This document shows positions 17,223 to 26,200 of a stretch of 64,000 bases of DNA, one piece after another. Location of the stretch: the NCBI RefSeq assembly GCF_004514475.2, contig NZ_MYFO02000010.1, positions 1 through 64,000 on the forward strand, given 5' to 3'. Positions within the stretch are counted from its first letter, which is position 1, and each line of letters opens with the position of its first letter. The DNA comes from Paenibacillus athensensis. GTDB lineage: Bacteria > Bacillota > Bacilli > Paenibacillales > NBRC-103111. The notes under the pieces are model-generated. The model searched no databases, had not been told where the DNA came from, and was given only the letters and a program-made list of their open reading frames with translations. The position numbers and the translations under genes were made by a program.

Positions 17223-18836
17223 ATGATGAACCCGATTATGAATGTGGAAAACGATCTGTTGTCCCTGTTCCAGTACTTTCGCGGCAGGGAATATGTCGGC
17301 AACCGCTTTGACAGCAGTCCAAGGCCGGAACGGTTCAAAAATTACAGCGGTCCTTATGTGCGCTTGAAGACGTCTACGTTCAAGGGCGATCTCGCCCCGC
17401 CGCCGCCGCTGACGGGAACGGGGGTTTTGGAGCGAATTTTGCTGCCGTCGTTTGGCGTCACCTCGGTCAAATTTTACGGGCACCAATCGGAAATGCTGTG
17501 GTCGTTTCCATCGGCGGGGGGCTGTTACCCGGTGGAGACGTATGTGATTGTACGCTCGTTATCCGGCGTAGCGCCGGGCATCTATTATTATTCGTCGCTG
17601 CACACCTCGCTGTATAAAATCGGCCATGAGGACCAACTCGATCAATTGAACGACACGCTGCTGCCGCAGGACCGCGAGGCCGATTTCTATTTCGTGCTGA
17701 CAGCGATCCCGTGGCGCAGCTGCTGGAAATATTCGTACAAGGGCTACCGGTTCAGCCTCATCGACACCGGGCATGTCATGACCAATTTTCAACTGGTGAT
17801 CCGGTCGCTTGGCATGACGCACACGGCCTATACAACCTTGCAATCCAGAAAATTAAAAAGCCTGCTCCGGCTTGACGCCAATGAAGAAGCAGTTGCGCTG
17901 ATTGCTGTCAAGGAATCGATTTCATCGCAAATCGACAGCGCGTCGGAGCACGCCGGAAGCACCATAGGCGCAGCACACGGCGAACCGCCGGAAGGTGCGG
18001 CACAATCGGCGGGGATTGCTGTACAACCCGGTGCAGCAGCGACCGGGGCTTCCTTCCCGCAAATCGGCTTGCCCGCAGGCGTTGCGGATCATGCGTTATC
18101 GCTGCGCAGCGCGACCTCAGAGCAGCCGGACGCCAATCCGTTTGACTGGTCGCCGGTCGCCGCCTTCCAGAAGAAGGTCAGCGCGACAGTCAGCGAGCCG
18201 TCGGCCGCATGGCTGGCCAAGCACGAGCTTCCTGCCGAATGGAACGATTACGCCAAAGTGCTGCAGCTGATTATCGACCGCCGTTCCAGCTCGTGTTATT
18301 TGCCGGAGGAGCTGGCATACGCCGACTTTATGCAGATGGTCGAGTTTATCCGCAGCCTGCAATTCCCGCTGTCCTCCGTCTACTTCAGCGTTCATGCCGT
18401 TGAGGACCTGGTGCCGGGCGTGTACGTCTACGACAGCGAGCTGCGGTTGATCAAATCCGGAGATTTTCGCGCCGCCTCGACCCGGCTATGTCTCGATCAA
18501 GAGTTCGTATTTGAATCGTCCGTGGTGTTTTTCTTTGCAGTGGACGCCTCGCAGGTGTCCGAGGACAACTACTACGTGTACCAGCAGCGGCTCGTCGACG
18601 CCGGTATTTTGGGGCAAATGGTCTATCTGAAAGCTCAGGAGCTCGGGCTCGGCTATTCGGCGATTGGCGGTTATTACGATTTTGAAGTGAACGAGACGCT
18701 TCAACTTCCGCCTCATTTGCATATTGTGTACGCCGGCACGCTGGGCAAGGATGATCCGGCTTCTGTATCCAAGGTCAAGAAAGATCGTTATATCATCAAC
18801 AGACCGAAAGAGAATGGCGCGGAGGCAAGCTGTTAA
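17223..18836 (+). CDS. Tandem SagB-type FMN-dependent dehydrogenase
   Basis: Protein of 537 residues made of two nitroreductase-fold halves. The first (~1-235) has the SagB/McbC hallmarks: SAGGCYPVETYV, PGIYYYSS, KYSYKGYRFSLIDTGHVMTN and SLGMTHTAY. The second (~325-530) repeats PGVYVYDSELRL, the QQRLVDAGILGQMVYL helix and LGLGYSAIGGYYD, but has lost the SAGxxYP stretch. A Pro/Ala/Gly-rich linker joins them. SagB proteins use FMN to oxidise azolines to azoles or to dehydrogenate peptide or polyketide intermediates. No heterocyclisation domain occurs in this cluster, so a desaturation is more likely than azole formation. The gene starts 244 bases after the NRPS; the start could also be ATG 17226. 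Confidence 0.8.
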   Translation: MMNPIMNVENDLLSLFQYFRGREYVGNRFDSSPRPERFKNYSGPYVRLKTSTFKGDLAPPPPLTGTGVLERILLPSFGVTSVKFYGHQSEMLWSFPSAGGCYPVETYVIVRSLSGVAPGIYYYSSLHTSLYKIGHEDQLDQLNDTLLPQDREADFYFVLTAIPWRSCWKYSYKGYRFSLIDTGHVMTNFQLVIRSLGMTHTAYTTLQSRKLKSLLRLDANEEAVALIAVKESISSQIDSASEHAGSTIGAAHGEPPEGAAQSAGIAVQPGAAATGASFPQIGLPAGVADHALSLRSATSEQPDANPFDWSPVAAFQKKVSATVSEPSAAWLAKHELPAEWNDYAKVLQLIIDRRSSSCYLPEELAYADFMQMVEFIRSLQFPLSSVYFSVHAVEDLVPGVYVYDSELRLIKSGDFRAASTRLCLDQEFVFESSVVFFFAVDASQVSEDNYYVYQQRLVDAGILGQMVYLKAQELGLGYSAIGGYYDFEVNETLQLPPHLHIVYAGTLGKDDPASVSKVKKDRYIINRPKENGAEASC

Positions 18837-18861
18837 GGTCTCGCCAATCAAGGAGGTTTTT

Positions 18862-20136
18862 ATGGCAAAGGTCATTTATTTCAGTGTAGACCTGCACGGT
18901 CACGTGAATCCCACGCTGGGCTTGATGAAGAAATTGGTGGAGCACGGCGAAGAGGTCATTTATTACTCCAGCGACGAGTTCAAGGACAAAATCGAAGAGA
19001 CCGGCGCGTCTTATCGCAGCTATGAAGGGCTGGTCGGCTTCGGAACCTACGACGGAGGCGGCATTGAAACCTTCCTGGTCACCGCGGATTTCATTCTCAA
19101 CCGCAGCAAGACGATCGTCGATCACTTCATGGACGATATCCGCGCATTCCAGCCGGATTACATCATCCATGATGCGTTTTGCTACTGGGGACGCGAATTT
19201 GCAGCAGCGCTGGGCATTCCCGGCATTACGCTGTTCGACAACTTCGCTTATATCGACGAGATGGCCGACATCGACCCGGCGTATTTCATGGAAAACGTGC
19301 TGCGCGCCGCCGACGACCCCATGTATAAAAAGCATAAGGACGGCGGCAAGGTGTACCGCAAGCTGCTGGACCGGCTGTCCAAGGTCGTTTCGATGAAGTA
19401 CGGCATGAACAATGTCAATGTCATCAACGATATATTTTGCGCCAAGGAAGGGCTGAACATTCTGCTCACCTCCAAAGCGTTCCAGCTTTATCCCGAAGCC
19501 TTTAACGACGAATATCATTTCTCCGGCTATTCGATTTATCCGCGCAAGGAAACGGTTGATTTTCCGTTTGAGCTGCTGGACGGACGTCCGCTGCTGTACA
19601 TTGCCTTTGGCACGATCTTTAACGAATTGGAGGCGCTGTATGCCAAGTGCATGCAGGCGTTCGGCGGCAAGGACATGCAGGTTGTGCTTTCGGTCGGGGG
19701 CAAGGTCAAGCTGGATGAACTAGGGCCGATCCCGGACAATTTCATCGTTCGGCCGTACGTACCGCAGCTGGAAATTCTGAAACGCGCCCAAGCGTTTATT
19801 ACCCACGGCGGAGCCAACAGCATTCACGAAAGCTTGTGTCTCGGCGTCCCCTTGGTGGTCGCACCGCAAAGCTTTGACCAGTTTATGGGGGCAATGGCGG
19901 TCCGGCGATCAGGTGCTGGCATTTTTCTGCAAAATCACGAAATTACCGCCGACGATTTGGCCCAGTCGGTGCAGCGCGTGCTTACCGAATCCAGCTTTGT
20001 CGAGAATGTGCGTCGGATTCGCGATTCCTTTGCCGAAACCGGGGGATTGGAAGCCACTGTACAGCGGATTTTCGCCTATGTTAAGGAACGAAGCAAGTCC
20101 GCAGCCACACCCGAACATATGGAAGCAAGAGGATAG
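18862..20136 (+). CDS. MGT/UGT-type glycosyltransferase
   Basis: GT1-fold enzyme of 424 residues. It opens with the typical AKVIYFSVDLHGHVNPTL motif and carries the nucleotide-sugar signature FITHGGANSIHESLCLGVPL followed by DQ near residues 340-352. The ATG at 18862 follows AAGGAGG by five bases. It resembles macrolide glycosyltransferases that inactivate or decorate small molecules with UDP-sugars. Only 3 bases separate it from the peptidase-ABC gene, so the two are probably co-translated. It may glycosylate the product as part of the structure or as intracellular self-protection; the sequence cannot decide. Confidence 0.85.
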   Translation: MAKVIYFSVDLHGHVNPTLGLMKKLVEHGEEVIYYSSDEFKDKIEETGASYRSYEGLVGFGTYDGGGIETFLVTADFILNRSKTIVDHFMDDIRAFQPDYIIHDAFCYWGREFAAALGIPGITLFDNFAYIDEMADIDPAYFMENVLRAADDPMYKKHKDGGKVYRKLLDRLSKVVSMKYGMNNVNVINDIFCAKEGLNILLTSKAFQLYPEAFNDEYHFSGYSIYPRKETVDFPFELLDGRPLLYIAFGTIFNELEALYAKCMQAFGGKDMQVVLSVGGKVKLDELGPIPDNFIVRPYVPQLEILKRAQAFITHGGANSIHESLCLGVPLVVAPQSFDQFMGAMAVRRSGAGIFLQNHEITADDLAQSVQRVLTESSFVENVRRIRDSFAETGGLEATVQRIFAYVKERSKSAATPEHMEARG

Positions 20137-20139
20137 GTT

Positions 20140-23100
20140 ATGATCAGACATCGTATTGTCAAGCTGCTGTTTGCAGTTGTCCTGCTGGCAGCGCTGGGAC
20201 TTCCCGCTGTCGTTTCGGCGGCTGGGCTGACGCCTGTCGAGCAAGACGACATCGAGGCGTACATTCATAAGTATTTGAAAAAATCCGATATTCCCGGTTT
20301 GTCTGTTGTTATGATTAAAGACGGTCAAACGGTATACAAGCAAGGCTTCGGCTACGCCGACAAAGCGTCTGGCCGCAGCGTGACGCCCGATACGCTGTTT
20401 GAGCTGGGCTCGACCAGCAAGGCGTTTACAGCGCTTGGCGTGCTGCAGTTGGAGCAAGCGGGCAAGCTTAGCCTGAGCGACCCGGTCAGCAAATATTTGC
20501 CGTGGTTTACCGTCACCTACAAGGGACAGCCGACTGCAATCACACTGGAGCAGCTGCTGCATCATACGAGCGGCATTCCGTTCAAATCGATTGGCGAAAT
20601 CCCTATTGCCGAAGGGGACGGCGCGCTGGAACAAACCGTGCGCACCTTGGTCGGCCAGAAACTCGACTTCTTGCCTGGCGACAAATATTTGTACGCCACG
20701 ATTAACTACGACGTGCTCGGTCTGATTATTCAGACCGTTACCGGCCAGCCGTATGAAGCGTACATGCAGGCCAATGTGCTCAAGCCCCTGCATATGGACC
20801 ATACGGTGCTGTTTCGCCAACAGACGGCCGGGCGAGATATGGCTGTCGGCTACAAATTTAATTTCTTGCACGCCGCAGCCTACGATGCGCCGATGTATCG
20901 GGGCAATACCCCGGCCGGCTATTACATCACAAACGGCCAGGATATCGAGAAATGGCTGAAGGCGCAGCTGGGACTGGATACCGGCGACCTGGACCGGACG
21001 CTGATCGAGAAGTCGCATCTCCCGGACACAACGGTTGCTCCAAGTCCGGATGGCGGCTCGTATGCAGCCGGCTGGGGCGTATTTCAAAGCGGCAGCGGCG
21101 AAATTTCCCACGGCGGTAACAATCCGAACTTTTCGTCCTTTCTGGCTTTCCGCCAAGCGGACGGCATGGCTGTCGGCGTGCTGGCCAACCTTAACTCGTC
21201 CTATACACAAACGATCGGGCAGGGCATTTTGAACATCATGAAAGGAAAGAAGCTGCCCGATCCCGTCAGCGATATGTATAAAGGCATGGATAACGTCTCA
21301 TCGGCGATTTTAATTATTACAGCTCCGGTGATCCTGCTGATTGTATGGTTTCTGTTGATTTCCATTCGACAGGCGGCACGGGGGCAGCGAAAATATGCAG
21401 GCAGTCCCGGCAAGCTGGCCGGTGGTTTGATGCTTCTTGTTTTGTTCGCAGCGGGCCTTGCCTATTGCTTGTACAGCATTCCCGATGTGCTTTACTACGA
21501 GCTGAATTGGGACTTCGTAAGCGTCTGGGCGCCGGCCACGCTGCGTCTGGGCGTCGGCTCGTTGTTTATAGCGAGCATGCTGTTTTCACTTTATTTTCTG
21601 TTTACCTGGCTGTATCCGCAAAAAGGCGACAAATCGCTGTTCGCCGTCACCCTGCTGAGCATCGCCAGCGGATTGGGCAACGCGATGATCATTTTTATCG
21701 TCAACGAAACGCTGGCCCGCAACCCCGACGACGGCTTCCAGGGCGGTCTGCTGCTTTATTTTATGGTCGGCATCGGCATCTACGTCTTTGGGCAAAAGCT
21801 CGTGCGTACGCGCCTGATCCATATCGCCAACGATATGGTCTATAACAAACGGACTGAGCTGATCGACAAAATTTTGAACACCTCGTATCAAAACCTCGAA
21901 GAACTGGAATATGGCAAAATTCAGGCGTCGCTCAACAACGATACCGAGACGATCAGTGATTTCTCCAATATCGTGATCACGGGAGCCACCAGTCTGGTTA
22001 CGCTGATTTGTTGCTTTGTGTACATGGGAATTATCAGCTTCCCGGGGCTTCTTGTCTCCTTGTTCGTCATCGTGCTGGCTGCCGGTCTGCATTTTATAAT
22101 CGGCCGTCAAGCCAACCGGCTTTGGGAGCAAACACGCGATATTCAAAATATATTTTTCAGATTCATCAATGATCTGATCGGCGGCTTTAAAGAGCTCAGT
22201 ATGCATCGCGGCAAACGCGGCGATTTTCAACGCGATATGGTGGCAAGCAGCGGGCAATATCGCGAAAAGCGCATTCAAGGGGATTTGAAATTTGCCAATG
22301 TCAATGTCATCGGCGAGCTGCTGTTTACGTTCGTCATCGGCGCGGTCGCTTTCCTGTTTCCGGTGTTGTTTGCGGATTTGAAAACGAATGATTTGCGCAG
22401 CTATGTGTTTATTCTTCTCTACATGACCGGGCCGGTTCACGGCATTCTAGGCACCATTCCGAACGTCTTCCGCGTGAAAATCAGCTGGGGCAGGCTGACG
22501 GAGATGTCGCGTTATCTCGACGCCATTCAGGCGGAGCAGGCAGTCAGTCTGGCAGCGCTGGAAAGCGGCAAGCCGCTGGAGCTGACACTCAAGGACATCG
22601 TCTACCAGTATAAAAACAAAGAAGGCGAAAGCTTCTCGGTCGGGCCGATCAGCCATACGTTCCGCTCGGGTGAAATTACGTTTATTACCGGCGGCAACGG
22701 CAGCGGCAAATCGACGCTTGCCCGGCTAGCGACCGGCCTGTATACGCCGGACAGCGGCGAGGTGCTGCTGAATGGCGAGCCTGTGCCGCCCGGGCAGATC
22801 GGTCAGGCGTACTCGGCGATCTTTGCCGACTTCCACCTGTTCGAGAAGCTCTACGGACTTGAATACGCAGACAAGCAGCAGGAGATGGACGCCTACATGA
22901 AGCTGCTGCATCTCACGGACAAGGTACAGATTCGGGACGGCCAGCTCAGCACGATCAAGCTGTCCACAGGTCAGCGCAAGCGACTGGCGCTGATGATCAG
23001 CTACCTGGAGGATCGTCCGGTTTATTTGTTCGACGAATGGGCGGCGGATCAGGACCCGGAATTCCGGATGTTTTTCTATAACACGCTGCTGCCGGAGCTG

Positions 23101-23229
23101 AAGCAGCGCGGCAAATGCGTCATTGCCATCACGCACGACGACCGGTATTTCGGCTTGGCCGATCAGGTGATCAAAATGGAACTGGGCCGCATCGTCAGCA
23201 GCGAGCGTCAGCTTGTCCCGGCGCCGTAG
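20140..23229 (+). CDS. S12 serine peptidase fused to ABC exporter (D-Asn prodrug peptidase, ZmaM/XcnG-like)
   Basis: Protein of 1029 residues. Residues 1-29 form a signal sequence/anchor. Residues ~35-360 are a beta-lactamase-like S12 peptidase: SxxK at Ser91-Lys94, HGG at 324-326, and YAT at 185-187 where most relatives have YxN. Three extra helices follow (~385-490), then an exporter membrane domain (~500-780) and an ATPase (~810-1020) with Walker A at 852-859, signature LSTGQRKRL and Walker B VYLFDEW. In colibactin, xenocoumacin and zwittermicin pathways such peptidases remove an N-acyl-D-Asn cap from the inactive precursor outside the cytoplasm, and XcnG/ZmaM carry an ABC part. Paired with the Asn-epimerising NRPS at 12431, this is the likely maturation and immunity factor. 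Confidence 0.88.
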   Translation: MIRHRIVKLLFAVVLLAALGLPAVVSAAGLTPVEQDDIEAYIHKYLKKSDIPGLSVVMIKDGQTVYKQGFGYADKASGRSVTPDTLFELGSTSKAFTALGVLQLEQAGKLSLSDPVSKYLPWFTVTYKGQPTAITLEQLLHHTSGIPFKSIGEIPIAEGDGALEQTVRTLVGQKLDFLPGDKYLYATINYDVLGLIIQTVTGQPYEAYMQANVLKPLHMDHTVLFRQQTAGRDMAVGYKFNFLHAAAYDAPMYRGNTPAGYYITNGQDIEKWLKAQLGLDTGDLDRTLIEKSHLPDTTVAPSPDGGSYAAGWGVFQSGSGEISHGGNNPNFSSFLAFRQADGMAVGVLANLNSSYTQTIGQGILNIMKGKKLPDPVSDMYKGMDNVSSAILIITAPVILLIVWFLLISIRQAARGQRKYAGSPGKLAGGLMLLVLFAAGLAYCLYSIPDVLYYELNWDFVSVWAPATLRLGVGSLFIASMLFSLYFLFTWLYPQKGDKSLFAVTLLSIASGLGNAMIIFIVNETLARNPDDGFQGGLLLYFMVGIGIYVFGQKLVRTRLIHIANDMVYNKRTELIDKILNTSYQNLEELEYGKIQASLNNDTETISDFSNIVITGATSLVTLICCFVYMGIISFPGLLVSLFVIVLAAGLHFIIGRQANRLWEQTRDIQNIFFRFINDLIGGFKELSMHRGKRGDFQRDMVASSGQYREKRIQGDLKFANVNVIGELLFTFVIGAVAFLFPVLFADLKTNDLRSYVFILLYMTGPVHGILGTIPNVFRVKISWGRLTEMSRYLDAIQAEQAVSLAALESGKPLELTLKDIVYQYKNKEGESFSVGPISHTFRSGEITFITGGNGSGKSTLARLATGLYTPDSGEVLLNGEPVPPGQIGQAYSAIFADFHLFEKLYGLEYADKQQEMDAYMKLLHLTDKVQIRDGQLSTIKLSTGQRKRLALMISYLEDRPVYLFDEWAADQDPEFRMFFYNTLLPELKQRGKCVIAITHDDRYFGLADQVIKMELGRIVSSERQLVPAP

Positions 23230-23280
23230 GGTAATCCCCATTGCACACTTTCATAAAAATACATGTAGAGGATGGGAACT

Positions 23281-26200
23281 ATGGGAACAGGTCAGAGTAA
23301 AAAACTCGATAAAGCGAACGTGGAAGATATCGTCGCCTTGACGCCGACCCAGGAAGGCATGCTGTTTCATTATTTGAGCGGCATGGAGCAAAGCCATTAC
23401 ACGCAGGCGCTGACGCTGACGCTGAGCGGCAAACTGGACGCCGCCGCTTTCCGTCAGGCTTGGCAGTTTGTCGCTGAGTCCAATGAGATGCTGCGCACGG
23501 TATTCCGTTGGGAGAAGCTGGAGCATCCGGTGCAGGTTGTTTTGAAAAGCCGGGAGATTCCCATCGACGCATACGATTTCAGCGGCGAAACGCTTGAAGA
23601 AGCGCGCCGTCAAAGCGCCGAGCAACGCGAGCGGTTGGCGCAGAGCGGACTCGATTTGCAGGAAGCGCCGCTGCGCGTAACGCTGTGCAGGCTGGACGAG
23701 ACGCGCAGCGAGATGATCGTGGTCTGGCATCATATTTTATTTGACGGCTGGAGCAACGGTCTGTTGATTCAGGAGGTGCTGCAAGCTTATGGCGCCTTTG
23801 CAGCGGGCCAAGCTCCGGTCATGCCGGCAAAAACGAAGTTCCGCGAATTTGTCAAATGGCATAAAAAACAGGACAAGGAGCGCCAAAAGGCGTTCTGGAC
23901 CGATTACCTGAGCGGGCTGGAGGAATGGACGGCGCTGCCGTACGATGTGGAAGCGGCCAACGATCGCGTAAGGCAGGCGGCTGCGCTGTACAAGGCAGAT
24001 TTCAGCGCTGAAGAAACAGCGGCAATTACCGCGTTTACCCGGCGCGAGCAGGTGACGCTGGCGTCCTTTCTGTATAGTGTCTGGGGGATGCTGCTGCAAA
24101 AATACAGCCAGACCGGCGACGTGCTGTTCGGCACGACCGTATCCGGACGCGTTCCGGAAATTCCCGGTATCGGCGAAATGATCGGACTGTTCATCAATAC
24201 GATTCCGCTGCGCGTCACGGCGATGGAAGGCGAGTCGGCCCGGGACCTGCTGCGACGGGTGGACATGGGACTAAAGCAGCGTGAGGACTTCGAGAATACG
24301 CCGCTGGTCGATATCGGCGCGTGCAGTGGACTCAGCAGTCAGGACCAGATGTTTAATTCGCTGCTGGTGCTGGAAAACTACCCGCTCGATCTCGGCGCTT
24401 TGAGCGCAGGGCCGTTGCGAATTGAGCAATTCGTCATGGACGAGTCGACGCATTACAGTCTCACATTGGGCATCAGCACGTTTGCCGAGCATATGGAGCT
24501 GGAGTTCTCTTACGATACGGGCCGTTTTACTCCTCAAGCGATTGCGCGCTTCGCCGGTCACTTCCGGCAGCTCGTGCTGCAGGTCGTAGAGCGGCCGGAG
24601 CGGCAGGTCAGCGCTCTGGCCATGATTACCGCCGAGGAGACGCGGCAGATTTTGCAGCAGTTCAACGCAGCGGTCAGCCCGGAAGCCGATACCGAGCTGG
24701 TGCATCGCGTGTTCGAGCGGCAAGCGGAGCTGAGACCGGAGCACCCGGTCGTGATCAGCGAAGGAATAGCTTCAACATATCGCGAGGTCAATGAACGGGC
24801 GAACCGGCTGGCCCGGACGCTGCGCGGCATCGGCATCGGCCCCGATAAGCAGGTAGCGCTGATCCTCGAGCGCTCGGCTGACTTCTTCATCGCCGCGCTT
24901 GCTGTGCTCAAGGCCGGCGGCGTGTATATTCCGATTGACCATGAATATGCGGACGGGCGAATCGCGCAAATTTTGCAGGATAGCTCGGCCGGCGTACTGA
25001 TTACGCGCAAAGGATTTGCACCAAGCGTTGCTTTCAGCGGTTCTGTGCTTTATATGGATGAGCAGCCGTTGACGGAAGGCGATGGCAGTAATCTGCCGCC
25101 GATCAATCAGCCCGGCGATCTTGTCTACATCATTTATACGTCGGGCTCTACAGGCAAGCCCAAGGGCGTGATGGTTGAGCACCGGAACCTGCTTGCTTAT
25201 GTCAAGGGCTTCCAGGGCGTGATCGGGCTGACGCAGGACGATGTCGTGCTGCAGCAGGCATCCTGCGCCTTCGATCATTTTGTCGAAGAAGCGTACCCGA
25301 TTATGCTGGCAGGCGGAACGATGGTCATTGCCAAGCGGCTGGACGTGCTGGATGTCGCCAAGCTGATGGAGCTGATTGAGCAGACCGGCGTAACGGTCGT
25401 TACGGTGCAGCCGCTGCTGCTGAACGAGCTGAACAAGCGTCAGATGGGCCGAATGCCCAAGGTGCATACGTATATCAGCGGCGGCGACGAGCTGAAATAC
25501 GATTTTATGGCTGAGCTGGCCGTACGCAAAAAGGTATACAACTCCTACGGGCCCACGGAGGGTACCGTATGCGCGACGTACTATCGGGCCGGTGCGGAGC
25601 CGATGACGAACATTCCGATTGGCCGGGCGATCGAGGATTACCGGATGTATGTGCTGGATGCCGAGAACAATCTGATGCCGATTGGCATTCCGGGCGAGCT
25701 GTGCATTGCGGGCAAAGGGGTGGCTCGCGGTTATTTTGGCAGTGACGAGCTGACGGATGCCAAATTTGTCGCCGACCCGTTTCATCCGGGCTCGCGAATG
25801 TACCGGACAGGCGATGTCGGACGCTGGATGCCCAGCGGCGATTTGCAATTTGTCGGCCGGAATGACGAGCAGGTGAAAATTCGCGGCTACCGCGTCGAGC
25901 CTGGCGACATTGAACATAAGCTGCGCGCACTTCCGGCTGTGGAAGAAGCGGTTGTACTTGCCGTGGACGATGCCGGCGGCGCGAAATGTCTGGCTGCCTA
26001 CATCAAGCCGCGCGCCGAGATCAAGGCGCATGAGCTGAAGGCCGAACTGGCCGCCGTGCTGCCGCATTACATGGTGCCGTCGTATTTCTACCGCATCGAC
26101 GCCGTACCGATGACCAGCAACGCCAAGGTCGACAAGCGCGCGCTGCTCTCTTGCACCGAGCTGCTGGGCGGAGCGCCGGAAAGCGACGGCCTGGCAAGCG

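Noticed and set aside
17117-17311. Small ORF with an SD-like AAGGGGA between the first NRPS and the SagB gene
   Set aside because: Its 3' half runs through the start of the SagB gene in another frame, composition is random-like and no terminator or promoter supports it.
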